Source: G965226155 sp965226155
GTDB taxonomy: Bacteria; Pseudomonadota; Gammaproteobacteria; Eutrophobiales; Eutrophobiaceae
Reading direction: 5' to 3'
Assembly: GCA_965226155.1 (NCBI GenBank)
Contig: OZ245331.1
Coordinates: forward strand, 2,170,001 to 2,234,000
Length of the DNA: 64,000 nucleotides
Shown one piece after another: positions 43,293 to 53,130 of the stretch. A program made the position numbers and the translations under genes. The number at the start of each line of letters is the position of its first letter. The first letter of the stretch is position 1. Below the pieces are notes generated by a model that saw nothing but the letters and a program-made list of their open reading frames with translations, made no database searches and had not been told where the DNA came from.

Positions 43293-44540
43293 TTATAAAA
43301 CTACTCTAAAAAAGTTGTAGAAAATTATCGCAAGTATGGCACCAGCTGGTAGGGTTACTATCCAAGACATAAAGATTGATCCAATTATTCTCAGGTTCAA
43401 TGCCGACATTCCTCTAGCAAATCCAACTCCCAGAACTGCACCCACCAAAGTGTGAGTGGTAGAAATAGGAATGCCAGTACTGGAGGCGAGAACAACGGTG
43501 AAAGCCGCCCCCATTTCACAACAAAAGCCACGGCTGGGAGTTAAATCGGTTATTTGTGTGCCGACGGTGGCGATGACTTTATGTCCATACGTGACCAGTC
43601 CTATAACAATACCGAAACCGCCTAACAACAGAACCCATGGTGGCAAAGCCATGGTCTGAGTGACAGATCCCGATTGCAAAACACCAACGACGGCTGCAAC
43701 GGGGCCAACAGCATTTGCAACGTCATTTGAGCCATGGGCGAATGCCATTGAACATGCAGTAAAGATCATCAATATTCCAAAAATTTGTTCAACATTTCGG
43801 AAATGATATTTTTGGTTCAGCGAGGGATCTAATTTAATTCGGTTAATGGCCGCACTACCAATAAGGGCTGTCATTATTCCGACAGCGCAAGCAATTAGAT
43901 AACATTCTTGGGTAGAAAGCTCTAACCCAATATGCTTTAGTCCTTTGAATAGTGTTATTAGGGAAATCGTGAATCCGGTAAAAAAAATGTAGACCGGAAC
44001 GTATAGCTTGGCCTTTTTAAAAGGATCGTTGGTATTAAGTACTAAAGTTTGTACGCTTTTGAATAGTAAATAAGATAGACAACCAGCAAGTGCTGGCGAA
44101 GCGACCCAACTGATAATGATCGACTGAATTTTCGTCCAGTTTACAGCGTCTACACCCAGGCTAGCGATAGAAAAGCCGACTATCGCCCCAACAATAGAAT
44201 GGGTTGTCGATACTGGTAATCCAAATCGGGTTGCAACAAGTAACCATATTCCTGCAGCTAGTAATGAAGCTAGCATGCCGTAAACTAAGAGTTCAGGCGT
44301 GTTGATGAATAATGTCCTATCAACGATACCACTTCGTATGGTTTCCGTTACTTCTCCACCTGCAAGATAGGCACCGGTAAATTCAAAAATGGCTGCAATG
44401 AATACTGCAGTCTTGAGTGATATCGCTTTAGAACCAACAGAAGTTGCCATAGCATTTGCGACATCATTTGCACCGATACCCCAGGCCATAAATAGTCCAA
44501 AACAGGCCGCTAACGTTAGTAATAGCGTTATATTTTCCAT
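43293..44540 (-). CDS. pit: Low-affinity inorganic phosphate transporter PiT
   Basis: 415 residues with about ten membrane segments. The two signature repeats GANDVANAM (near residue 23) and HGSNDVANAVGPVAA (near 270) belong to the PiT family, sodium- or proton-coupled phosphate uptake. Upstream is a DUF47 protein, its usual partner. Confidence 0.94.
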   Translation of the reverse strand: MENITLLLTLAACFGLFMAWGIGANDVANAMATSVGSKAISLKTAVFIAAIFEFTGAYLAGGEVTETIRSGIVDRTLFINTPELLVYGMLASLLAAGIWLLVATRFGLPVSTTHSIVGAIVGFSIASLGVDAVNWTKIQSIIISWVASPALAGCLSYLLFKSVQTLVLNTNDPFKKAKLYVPVYIFFTGFTISLITLFKGLKHIGLELSTQECYLIACAVGIMTALIGSAAINRIKLDPSLNQKYHFRNVEQIFGILMIFTACSMAFAHGSNDVANAVGPVAAVVGVLQSGSVTQTMALPPWVLLLGGFGIVIGLVTYGHKVIATVGTQITDLTPSRGFCCEMGAAFTVVLASSTGIPISTTHTLVGAVLGVGFARGMSALNLRIIGSIFMSWIVTLPAGAILAIIFYNFFRVVL

Positions 44541-44562
44541 AAATGAAATAGTTAGATGATGA

Positions 44563-45243
44563 TTATTTTGCTAGCATCAATTGGATGCGGTTCCCTGTAC
44601 TTTGGGATCTATCAGCAAGATCGCCGGTCCATTTGATAATCTCATAAATAAACATCACATCTATCGGGGGAAGGGTTTTTTCCATCTCAAACAGATCAGC
44701 ACGTAGCTTTACTTGAATAGTATCGGTTTCAGCTTCGATTACATGTAGCTGTTCGATTAGTTTAATGACACGTTTGACTTCATCACCACGAAATCCGGCA
44801 GTAACAAGCTCATCTAACTCGTTTATTGCATCTTGAGCTATTTTTATGGCGTCTATACACCTAGATAGGAAAGGCATATAGTCTTTCTGCATTTGTTCTG
44901 GCAGGGTCATTCGTCTCCCTAGCACTAATCCCGAGATGTCCTTTGCTTTGTTGGCAATCTGGTCTTGAAGATCGAGCACTTCAAGTATATCGCGTCTATC
45001 CATCGGCATGAATAGCCCGGAAGGCATATGCAATCGCAATTCGTTCTTAATATCATCAGCTTCATTCTCCTTGTCTACGATGATATTTTGAATCCGTTCG
45101 GCTTCAACCCAATCATTTTTCATCACTGCATTAAAATAGGGGACGAGCTCCTCGACACATGCTATGACTTTCTCAATATGTTGTTGTAGAGGGGCTACTG
45201 GCGAGTTGCCAAATATTTTAAAAAAATAGCTTGATTTTGCCAT
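44563..45243 (-). CDS. DUF47 (PhoU-like) phosphate-transport accessory protein
   Basis: 226 residues, all helical, TIGR00153-type: LFMPMDRRDILEVLDLQDQIANKA and WTGDLADRS. Partner of PiT transporters; likely controls phosphate flux. 22 bases before pit. Confidence 0.92.
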   Translation of the reverse strand: MAKSSYFFKIFGNSPVAPLQQHIEKVIACVEELVPYFNAVMKNDWVEAERIQNIIVDKENEADDIKNELRLHMPSGLFMPMDRRDILEVLDLQDQIANKAKDISGLVLGRRMTLPEQMQKDYMPFLSRCIDAIKIAQDAINELDELVTAGFRGDEVKRVIKLIEQLHVIEAETDTIQVKLRADLFEMEKTLPPIDVMFIYEIIKWTGDLADRSQSTGNRIQLMLAK

Positions 45244-45278
45244 AAATAGATTTACACCAAATTTCGGTATTCATACCC

Positions 45279-45307
45279 CTTGAAAGACGATGTTTAAATC
45301 CCCATAT
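45279..45307 (+). promoter_or_regulatory. Sigma32 heat-shock promoter of hsp20
   Basis: CTTGAAA (45279-45285), 14 bases, CCCCATAT (45300-45307): agrees with the sigma32 consensus CTTGAAA and CCCCATNT. Start of transcription is expected near 45314, about 35 bases before the ATG. The ribosome site GGAGG is at 45338-45342. Confidence 0.85.
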
Positions 45308-45348
45308 CTAATTGTAGGCAAAAGTAACTGAAAATTTGGAGGTATGCA

Positions 45349-45804
45349 ATGCAATTATTAAGATACAAACCTTATACTTTATTAGATCGATTACAGAGGG
45401 AATTTAACACTCAAGCATCCTGGGACCCGTTTGCAGAAGCAGCAATCGGAGAAGACAGTCCCAATATCAATGTTAATGCCTCGCAACCGGAAGTTGATGT
45501 CAGGGAAGAAGCAGATCGGTATATAATCCATGCCGATTTGCCGGGAGTAGATGCCAAAGATATCGAGATCACCTTGAAAAACGATGTGCTGACTCTAAAA
45601 GGTGAACGTTCAAAAGAGAAAAATGAAGAGCGTGACGGCTATAGGCGGGTAGAGCGGGCAAAAGGTGCTTTTTATCGACGTTTTAGCTTGCCTGATACGG
45701 CGAACGCCGACAAGATTGAGGCTAATAGTAAGGATGGTGTACTAACAATCGAACTACCGAAACATGAAAAGGTACAACCTCGCCGCATCTCGGTGAATAG
45801 CTAA
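45349..45804 (+). CDS. Small heat-shock protein, Hsp20 family
   Basis: 151 residues. The alpha-crystallin domain (about 45-135) reads PEVDVREEADRYIIHADLPGV and contains the ADKIEANSKDGVLTIELPK strand, with a C-terminal I/V-x-I/V-like RRISV. Chaperone that holds unfolded proteins. Controlled by the sigma32 promoter at 45279. Confidence 0.95.
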   Translation: MQLLRYKPYTLLDRLQREFNTQASWDPFAEAAIGEDSPNINVNASQPEVDVREEADRYIIHADLPGVDAKDIEITLKNDVLTLKGERSKEKNEERDGYRRVERAKGAFYRRFSLPDTANADKIEANSKDGVLTIELPKHEKVQPRRISVNS

Positions 45805-45810
45805 CTGTGA

Positions 45811-45862
45811 GCAACCGTTTGGAGGCGGATTTTATCCGCTCTCAGGCGGGTTGCCAGTTTTT
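45811..45862 (+). terminator. Strong terminator between hsp20 and degQ
   Basis: GCAACCGTTTGGAGGCGGAT, a three-base loop TTT, then ATCCGCTCTCAGGCGGGTTG and C; nearly 20 base pairs, with a bulge, followed by CAGTTTTT. It separates the heat-shock gene from degQ; the latter has only about 40 bases left for a promoter. Confidence 0.75.
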
Positions 45863-45904
45863 AAACAGATACCAAGGCCACTCAAAAATACAGGAGAGCA
45901 CTCG

Positions 45905-47278
45905 ATGTTGAGGCGAATTGAATCTTTATATCGTGTTTCTTTGATAATTTCCTGTTTATTCTACAGTCAGGCCGCGCTAGCAGCATTGCCTAATTTAGGT
46001 AATGATGAACAAATACCCAGCCTCGCTCCCATGCTGGATAAAGTGACTCCTGCGGTTGTTAATATCGCAACGGAAGGACGAGTCACCGTACAACAAAACC
46101 CGCTTTTTTCTGATCCTTTTTTCCGGCGATTTTTTAACGTCCCTAATGGGCAAATTCAACGAAAGACGCAAAGCCTCGGATCTGGTGTAATCGTTGATGC
46201 AAAACGCGGTCTGGTTTTAACAAACAATCATGTAATTGCCAATGCTGTACAAATAACCGTTACTCTGCGTGATGGTAGACAACATAATGCTGAAATTGTT
46301 GGTACAGATCCGGAGACTGATGTTGCCGTGATAAAAATACCTGCAGACAAGCTGACTGATATTAATCCAGCCGATTCCGATGAGCTACGAGTTGGAGACT
46401 ATGTGGTTGCTATCGGCAACCCGTTTGGTCTCGGTCAAACCGTCACTTCTGGCATTGTCAGTGCTTTGAGTCGAAGCGGTCTCGGTATTGAAGGATATGA
46501 AGACTTTATCCAGACCGATGCTTCGATCAATCCGGGTAATTCCGGTGGGGCACTGGTCAATCTACGCGGAGAATTAGTCGGTATAAACACGGCTATCCTG
46601 TCACAGGACGGTAGTAATATTGGTATTGGATTTGCGATCCCGATTAATCTTTCGCTAAATATCATGGAACAGTTGATTGACAAAGGCTCCGTACAAAGGG
46701 GATTTATCGGCATTTCGGTACAGGACCTGGATTTAGAATTAGCCGAGGCGCTAGGTGCAAAAAATCAAAAAGGCGCCATTATTACAAATGTGATCAAATC
46801 TTCTCCTGCGGCTGAGGTAGGTTTGTTACCGGGAGATGTGATCCTCTCGATTAATAATAAGGAAGTGAAGCGAGCCAGTGATGTGCGAAATCATATTGGA
46901 TTATTACAAGTTGATGACAATGTAGAGTTCGACCTTATCCGTAATGGTAAGAGACAAAAATTAACAACGAAGGTCACTTCCGCAAATGAGTATATCGGTG
47001 CCTCGGTCACTAATCAGCGTTTGGACGGAATTACCTTTTCAGACATTAATCCGGATAGCCCTTATTTCAATAGAGTTGAAGGGGTGGTAGTTGCTGAAAT
47101 TGACCAGGGTAGCTTAGGCTGGCAAAGTGGATTACGCAAGGCTGATATAATCTCATCGGTCAATCGTATCCCTGTAACGAATGCCAAAGACTTTACTAAT
47201 ATAGTAAATGATATTAAAGGATCGCTGTTGCTGAGAGTAGTAAGAGGGAGATCAGTCGCTTTCCTGGTATTGAGATGA
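45905..47278 (+). CDS. degQ: Periplasmic serine endoprotease DegQ/DegP
   Basis: Start at ATG 45905 chosen for its ribosome site (AGGAGAG). 457 residues: signal peptide about 1-25, trypsin-like domain with His in NNHV, Asp in TDVAVI and Ser in NPGNSGGA, then two PDZ domains (about 260-350 and 370-455). The Q-linker loop is short, suiting DegQ. Degrades or refolds damaged envelope proteins, thematically matching the upstream hsp20. Confidence 0.95.
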   Translation: MLRRIESLYRVSLIISCLFYSQAALAALPNLGNDEQIPSLAPMLDKVTPAVVNIATEGRVTVQQNPLFSDPFFRRFFNVPNGQIQRKTQSLGSGVIVDAKRGLVLTNNHVIANAVQITVTLRDGRQHNAEIVGTDPETDVAVIKIPADKLTDINPADSDELRVGDYVVAIGNPFGLGQTVTSGIVSALSRSGLGIEGYEDFIQTDASINPGNSGGALVNLRGELVGINTAILSQDGSNIGIGFAIPINLSLNIMEQLIDKGSVQRGFIGISVQDLDLELAEALGAKNQKGAIITNVIKSSPAAEVGLLPGDVILSINNKEVKRASDVRNHIGLLQVDDNVEFDLIRNGKRQKLTTKVTSANEYIGASVTNQRLDGITFSDINPDSPYFNRVEGVVVAEIDQGSLGWQSGLRKADIISSVNRIPVTNAKDFTNIVNDIKGSLLLRVVRGRSVAFLVLR

Positions 47279-47323
47279 CAGGGAAATCTTAGTATTACCC
47301 AACATTAATTGAAACAGCTGTAT

Positions 47324-48136
47324 TTACGACTCAGCTGCGAACGCAGGATTACTAATCTTGTCTTCCTGTTGTTCATGGTGATGAGACAGTACTGTTTGAA
47401 GTAAAGCTACATCGACATAGTGGTGCCCGTGTGATTCTCCAGCCAGAATCTCGAATTTATGATCAGGTTCACCAAGCTGGTCGACAACTAGGGAAGCCCC
47501 AGTAAAATTATCATTAGTGGTGAATTGATGAGTTGTGATGATAGTATTAATTCCGGTAGCCAGTGCTGACATATTTCCGTTATGGGTATCTTCAATTGCG
47601 ACGCAGTTATCCGCATCTAATTCTAGTTCACTAAGTGCGTATTGATACACGGCCGGCGACGGTTTTTTATCTTCAACAACATCACAAGTTACAATTACTT
47701 CAAATAATTCCAGGCCATTCTTTCCTAATGTTAGTTTGAGTAATGTTTCTAGATTTTGTCGCGATGAACTGGTAGCGATCCCGAGTTCAATTCCCTGGTC
47801 TTTAGCCTCATGAATTAAGCGATGTATACCAGGGCGTAAAATTAAATGGCCATCAATGAGTTTCTGCCGGTAAATTTCAGATTTTTTGGTATGTATGGTT
47901 CTAGCTAGGATGGCTATGTCTACAGTTTTATCACTGATCAGATCTTGATCTAATAAATATTGTCTTATTCTTTCATTGCCCCCAGAAATAGATAACAAAT
48001 CTTTGTATTCTGCTTGGTTCCATTGGCAATCAATATGAAATTCAATAAAAGCAGCATTAAACGCCAGTCGATGGATATCTTCGGTATCGGCGAGGGTGCC
48101 GTCCATATCGAATATTATCGCTTTTAATTTTGACAT
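47324..48136 (-). CDS. CbbY-like HAD hydrolase
   Basis: 270 residues. HAD motif I DMDGTLADTE, motif II TSSS, and motif III VEDKKPSPAVY with VAIEDTHNG. GGNERIRQYL is close to the GGKERI motif of CbbY, the xylulose-1,5-bisphosphate phosphatase of Calvin-cycle bacteria. No RuBisCO gene is here, so the assignment remains by similarity. Confidence 0.82.
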   Translation of the reverse strand: MSKLKAIIFDMDGTLADTEDIHRLAFNAAFIEFHIDCQWNQAEYKDLLSISGGNERIRQYLLDQDLISDKTVDIAILARTIHTKKSEIYRQKLIDGHLILRPGIHRLIHEAKDQGIELGIATSSSRQNLETLLKLTLGKNGLELFEVIVTCDVVEDKKPSPAVYQYALSELELDADNCVAIEDTHNGNMSALATGINTIITTHQFTTNDNFTGASLVVDQLGEPDHKFEILAGESHGHHYVDVALLQTVLSHHHEQQEDKISNPAFAAES

Positions 48137-48473
48137 ATCAGGAACTTATCTGGAATAGATTGGGTTTATTTTCAATTTATTATGTTACTTATTGAGTAGC
48201 ATGTAAATTAGCGAGCGAGTTAATGCTAGGATGTTTCCTCGTCATCGTCCATATTTAATGTTGGAAGTATGAGATCTTTATCATTAGTGGGCTCTACAGG
48301 TTCGACCTCTTCAAATAAGGATGAGATCTTATCGGCTGATTTATGGACATTCTCTACGTGTTCATTACGCTTGTCTGAGGGGACGATGCTCTAGCAATAG
48401 GAACATAAAAACCTACGGTGTATAGTAACTATAGAGACAATTCTATTATTTATACTAAATATTATTTAGTTTT
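48137..48473. other. Gap between cbbY-like and rmuC; possible gene remnant on the minus strand
   Basis: An open minus frame (48226-48390) without a normal start encodes an acidic peptide including HVENVHKSADKISSLFEEVE and ends TAG. It may be the tail of a lost gene. The remainder shows nothing. Confidence 0.35.
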
Positions 48474-49562
48474 ATGGACATATCATTATTCATAGCCTTT
48501 GTACTAGGAATGCTTTTTGGCGGTGGGGCGGTGTATTTCATTTACTCGTATCGGTTAAAAATTATTGATTCTGCAAAGTCAAAAATGGAAGAAGCATTTT
48601 CTTCTCTTTCAATGGAGGCGCTGAAGAAGAATAACGAGCAATTTTTTATATTGGCTAATGAAAAATTTAAAAACCAGACAGATAAAGGTGAAGTGAGATT
48701 AGAAGAAAAGAAAAAGCTAATTGATGAGAGACTTAAGGAAATGGTTGTTGTAATGGAGGATTTGAAAACCAAATCAACTGCTCTTCACTCACAAATCAAT
48801 GAAAATCAGAAGGAAACAGGAAAATTAAGGCAGACGACTGATGACTTACGAAATGTGCTATCGAGTGCTCAAGCTAGAGGCCAATGGGGTGAGCGGATGG
48901 TCGAAGATATACTGGCCATTATGGGTTTAGTTGAGAATGTCAACTTTGTTAGTCATAAAAAGGTTGAATCAGGCGAGATCCCGGATTACACATTTAAACT
49001 CCCCAAGGGCAAGTCGATCAATATGGATGTGAAATTCCCGATAACTCATTATGAGAACTTCGTAGAAGCGGAGGATGAATCTGAAAAGGAGAGAGAGAAA
49101 AAACAATTCCTTGATGATGTGAAAGGCCATATAAAAGCTGTATCTGATCGAGGTTATATCGATCCGATACAAGGTACGGTTGATTTTGTATTGTTATTTA
49201 TTCCAAATGAAGGGATATATGCCTTTATTCACCAAAGTGATGCCTCGATATTAGATTTTGCTTTAAAAAATCGTGTTGTTCTTTGTTCTCCAATTACGCT
49301 GTACGCAGTTCTATCCTTGATACATCAATCAGTAAATAATTTTGCCATCGAAGAGAAGGCTGGTGAAATTATGAGCATAATGCAGGAGTTCGAAAAACAA
49401 TGGACGAATTATGTAGAATCTATGGAGAAAATAGGGAGAAGTCTTGATGCCGCAAAGACTGAATATGATAAATTAACAACAACACGTACACGCCAATTAG
49501 AAAAGCCCTTAGGGAAAATTCAAGAGATAAAGCTGTTACAACAAGATGATAGTAAGTCTTAG
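48474..49562 (+). CDS. rmuC: DNA recombination protein RmuC
   Basis: 362 residues. An N-terminal membrane helix (3-22) and coiled coil (about 30-110) precede the RmuC nuclease-like domain with ARGQWGERMVEDIL, IPDYTFKLPKGKSINMDVKF and VDFVLLFIPNEGIYAF. Limits recombination at inverted repeats. Shorter than E. coli RmuC (475). Confidence 0.93.
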   Translation: MDISLFIAFVLGMLFGGGAVYFIYSYRLKIIDSAKSKMEEAFSSLSMEALKKNNEQFFILANEKFKNQTDKGEVRLEEKKKLIDERLKEMVVVMEDLKTKSTALHSQINENQKETGKLRQTTDDLRNVLSSAQARGQWGERMVEDILAIMGLVENVNFVSHKKVESGEIPDYTFKLPKGKSINMDVKFPITHYENFVEAEDESEKEREKKQFLDDVKGHIKAVSDRGYIDPIQGTVDFVLLFIPNEGIYAFIHQSDASILDFALKNRVVLCSPITLYAVLSLIHQSVNNFAIEEKAGEIMSIMQEFEKQWTNYVESMEKIGRSLDAAKTEYDKLTTTRTRQLEKPLGKIQEIKLLQQDDSKS

Positions 49563-49674
49563 TTTAAACTATTCTATATAGTTTAAATAATTCATAACTT
49601 TATGTGCAGCCATATAAGAATTATTTTTTTGACGATTTTTTTAAAGGAACACCTCAAAAGAAGAGTTGATAAAC

Positions 49675-50799
49675 ATGACTTTGACGTCAAAAAATGATCA
49701 TGGACCCCTTAGTCGGTATCTCGAAGAAATCAAGCAACCCGATTTTGTTGCCGACTCTGCCCAGGAAGAAGCGATAGTCGCAACGCAGAAGCTTTATGAT
49801 CAACTAGTTATTGAACAAAAAAAAGAAAAGAATCTGCTAGTACAGCTAAAACGAAGACTATTTAATCGAAAAAGTAGAGGACTAAAGGGGATTTATTTAT
49901 GGGGCGGTGTTGGTCGCGGCAAGACGTATATCGTCGATACTTTTTTTGAAACCTTACCAATTAAAAAAAAGCTACGTATTCACTTCCATCGTTTTATGCA
50001 AAGAGTTCATGATGAACTAAAATTCCTGAATGATGTGCAAAATCCATTACAGATGGTCGCCGATAGTTTTGCTAAGAATGCTAAGGTAATCTGTTTTGAT
50101 GAGTTTCACGTAGTTGATATTGCTGATGCTATGTTGTTAAGCGGACTGCTACTGGCGTTGTTCGATAGGGGTGTAGTCCTGGTGGCGACATCAAATGAAC
50201 ATCCGGATAAGTTGTATTGGGATGGTCTGCAGCGTGATCGGCTCCTTCCAGCAATACAACTACTTAAGGATCATACTCAGATTATGAATGTTGATTCAGG
50301 TATTGATTACCGACTTAGGTATCTCGATACAGCAAAGATCTTTCACTTTCCGTTGGATAATCAAGCTGAACAGATGCTGGAAACTAACTTTGCGCATCTC
50401 GCTCCGAATCAAGGAAGAGCAAATCGTACAATTGAAATTGAAAAACGAAAGATACAGACATTACAGTGTGCTGATGGTGTAGTCTGGTTTGATTTTCATG
50501 AAATCTGTGATGGCCCAAGAGGTGCTGCCGATTATATCGAGATCAGCAGACAGTTCCAGACAGTGTTGATTGGTAACATCCCGCAAATGACCGAAGAACA
50601 AAATGATCAGGCGAAGCGGTTTATGATCCTTGTGGATGAATTCTATGATCGAAATGTCAAACTCATTCTATCTGCTGCTGTTGATATTCCAACGTTATAT
50701 GTTGGTAAACACCTAACAGACTCCTTTAAACGAACTGTCAGTCGTCTTGTCGAAATGCAGAGTCATGAGTACTTGGCTAGGCAGCATTTGTCGGATTGA
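49675..50799 (+). CDS. zapE: Cell-division ATPase ZapE (AFG1-like)
   Basis: ATG at 49675 preferred over TTG 49666. Walker A GGVGRGKTY near residue 73 and Walker B ICFDEFHVVDIADAM near 140 mark the AFG1/ZapE P-loop family. It binds FtsZ under stress in E. coli. 374 residues is normal. Confidence 0.94.
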   Translation: MTLTSKNDHGPLSRYLEEIKQPDFVADSAQEEAIVATQKLYDQLVIEQKKEKNLLVQLKRRLFNRKSRGLKGIYLWGGVGRGKTYIVDTFFETLPIKKKLRIHFHRFMQRVHDELKFLNDVQNPLQMVADSFAKNAKVICFDEFHVVDIADAMLLSGLLLALFDRGVVLVATSNEHPDKLYWDGLQRDRLLPAIQLLKDHTQIMNVDSGIDYRLRYLDTAKIFHFPLDNQAEQMLETNFAHLAPNQGRANRTIEIEKRKIQTLQCADGVVWFDFHEICDGPRGAADYIEISRQFQTVLIGNIPQMTEEQNDQAKRFMILVDEFYDRNVKLILSAAVDIPTLYVGKHLTDSFKRTVSRLVEMQSHEYLARQHLSD

Positions 50800-50933
50800 G
50801 AGTCAACGAAACTTGGACTTGACCCTTAAGTAAAAAAGTTATATCTATAGTAAGATATATTACTTTTATAAATAAGCTTTTATTGCTATCTTTTTCGACC
50901 TAATGACTCAACTAGGTAAAACCTTACAGATCC

Positions 50934-52607
50934 ATGATGTATAAGTACGACGAATACGACCAGACAATTGTCAACGAGCGAGTACAGACGTTCCGCGACC
51001 AGACCCGTCGATTCATAGCCGGTGAGCTAACCGAAGATGAATACCGACCGTTGCGACTGATGAATGGTCTGTACATACAGCGATACGCTCCGATGTTGCG
51101 CGTCTCCATTCCGTACGGGCTACTTTCTACCCGTCAGCTACGTATGTTGGCGAATATTGCTAGGAAGTACGATAAGGGTTACGGACATTTTAGTACACGA
51201 CAAAACATCCAGTTTAACTGGCCAAAGCTAGAAACGGTCCCTGATATCCTTGCTGACCTCGCCAGCGTTGAGATGCACGCTATTCAAACTAGTGGTAACT
51301 GTATTCGTAATATTACATCTGATCACTTCGCTGGTGTTGCCATCGATGAACTGGAGGATCCTCGTCCTTATTGTGAAATCATCCGCCAGTGGTCGACGTT
51401 TCACCCAGAATTTTCGTATCTCCCACGTAAGTTCAAGATAGCCGTGTCCGGTGCAGAACAAGACCGTGCGGCTGTCCAAGTTCATGACATCGGTATTTAT
51501 ATGGTCAAAAATGATCAGCGTGAGACAGGATTTAAGGTTCTGGTCGGTGGCGGCCTTGGTAGATCCCCCTATATAGGTGCTTTCATTAATGAGTTTCTAG
51601 AGAAGAAACATTTGCTTTCGTATCTCGAAGCGATACTGCGTGTCTATAATTTATTTGGTCGTCGCGACAATATCCACAAAGCGAGGATTAAGATTTTGGT
51701 CAAAGCACTTGGGCCAGAAAAATTTGCTGAGATGGTGGAAGATGAATGGCAACACATTAAAGATACTGCACTGATGTTGGATGAGAAGGAGATTGAGCGG
51801 GTCAAGGCCTATTTTTCTACAGTCGAATATGATGCATCGGCGGCAAAAGATAAAACGCTCGCTCAAAAAATCGAATTGGATACACAATTTGCTGCATGGG
51901 TAAATCGCAATGTTAAACCACATAAGATACCCGGTTACCGTGCCGTATATATTTCTCTCAAGTCCCCAGATTTACCTCCGGGTGATGCTACAGACGATCA
52001 GATGGACAATATTGCAGATCTAGCTGATAGCTATTCTATGAGCGAAGTGCGTGTGACTCATGATCAGAATTTGATCTTGCCTAATGTCAAACAGGGAGAT
52101 CTGTTTGAGTTGTGGAAGGGCTTGTGTAAAGAAAAACTCGCCACTCCCAATATCGGTCTGTTGACGGATATGATTTGTTGCCCGGGACTGGATTTCTGTT
52201 CACTCGCTAATGCTGGTTCTATTCCCATAGCCAGACAAATTAACGAAAAATTTAGCAACCTGGATTATTTGCATGACATTGGAGATATTCAAATCAAGAT
52301 GTCTGGCTGCATGAATGCCTGTGGGCACCACCATGTAGGTCATATCGGTATTCTCGGTGTTGATAAAAAAGGTGAAGAGTTTTATCAATTAACGCTGGGT
52401 GGTTCACCATCAAATGATGCAGCATTGGGTGACCGGTTGGGCCCAGCTATTGCCAAAAAGGACGTGGCCGATACCATCGGCAATATGTTGGAAATCTATA
52501 TCGATATACGTGAAGGTGACGAACGATTCTTGGATACCTATCGTCGGGTGGGTATCGAGCCGTTCAAGAAAAGGGTGTACCAAAGTAGCCCGGATCAAGG
52601 AAAATAA
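50934..52607 (+). CDS. Sulfite/nitrite reductase hemoprotein (siroheme, 4Fe-4S)
   Basis: 557 residues. N-terminal ferredoxin-like half-domain with GYGHFSTRQNIQFNW; cluster cysteines in CPGLDFC and SGCMNACGHH, which ligate the 4Fe-4S/siroheme. Best match is the CysI-like assimilatory sulfite reductase beta type, often next to DUF934, though nitrite reduction cannot be ruled out. Followed by the DUF934 gene after 10 bases. Confidence 0.88.
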   Translation: MMYKYDEYDQTIVNERVQTFRDQTRRFIAGELTEDEYRPLRLMNGLYIQRYAPMLRVSIPYGLLSTRQLRMLANIARKYDKGYGHFSTRQNIQFNWPKLETVPDILADLASVEMHAIQTSGNCIRNITSDHFAGVAIDELEDPRPYCEIIRQWSTFHPEFSYLPRKFKIAVSGAEQDRAAVQVHDIGIYMVKNDQRETGFKVLVGGGLGRSPYIGAFINEFLEKKHLLSYLEAILRVYNLFGRRDNIHKARIKILVKALGPEKFAEMVEDEWQHIKDTALMLDEKEIERVKAYFSTVEYDASAAKDKTLAQKIELDTQFAAWVNRNVKPHKIPGYRAVYISLKSPDLPPGDATDDQMDNIADLADSYSMSEVRVTHDQNLILPNVKQGDLFELWKGLCKEKLATPNIGLLTDMICCPGLDFCSLANAGSIPIARQINEKFSNLDYLHDIGDIQIKMSGCMNACGHHHVGHIGILGVDKKGEEFYQLTLGGSPSNDAALGDRLGPAIAKKDVADTIGNMLEIYIDIREGDERFLDTYRRVGIEPFKKRVYQSSPDQGK

Positions 52608-52617
52608 AGTTAAGCCG

Positions 52618-53106
52618 TTGCGAGTCATTAAAGACAATCAGATAGTTGAAGACCAGTGGCAGAGGTTGGAAAAAATCGAACCAGGTCAGCCACTGCCAGA
52701 AGGTGATATTATCGTCCCGTTTGCATACTGGCTGGCAAACCGCGAGACTCTTTTAGATCGTAACGGTAACACAGCTGTTTCCATAACTGGAGATAACAAA
52801 ATTGATGAAGTCGCTGGTGTTGCCTCTCAGTTTGATTTAATTGCCTTAGAATTCCCACTATTCAAAGACGGCCGCTGCTATTCTCACGCCCGATTACTGA
52901 AAGAGCGATATGGTTATAAAGGTGAGCTTCGAGCAGTAGGAGATGTTCTACGGGATCAGTTATTTTTTATGAAAAGGTGCGGAATTGATTCATTCCAGCT
53001 TAAAGCAGAGAAAGATTTGCAGGATGCACTTAAATCCTTTAATGATTTTACGGTGAAATATCAAACAGCCACAGACGCTGCACCACCGATCTATAAACTC
53101 AGATAG
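52618..53106 (+). CDS. DUF934 sulfite-reductase-associated protein
   Basis: Start chosen at TTG 52618 (MRVIKDNQIVEDQW); the frame is open further upstream but overlaps the reductase. 162 residues, with ALEFPLFKDGRCYSHARLL and GELRAVGDVLRDQLFFMKRCG typical of DUF934. Always found with the reductase gene; role unknown. Confidence 0.9.
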   Translation: MRVIKDNQIVEDQWQRLEKIEPGQPLPEGDIIVPFAYWLANRETLLDRNGNTAVSITGDNKIDEVAGVASQFDLIALEFPLFKDGRCYSHARLLKERYGYKGELRAVGDVLRDQLFFMKRCGIDSFQLKAEKDLQDALKSFNDFTVKYQTATDAAPPIYKLR

Positions 53107-53130
53107 CTTGCAGGTTTATCTTTCGCTGAA

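Noticed and set aside
52399..52617. Longer DUF934 start overlapping the reductase
   Set aside because: Family proteins begin at MRVIKDNQIVEDQW; the extra part is out of frame with the reductase and not conserved in pattern.
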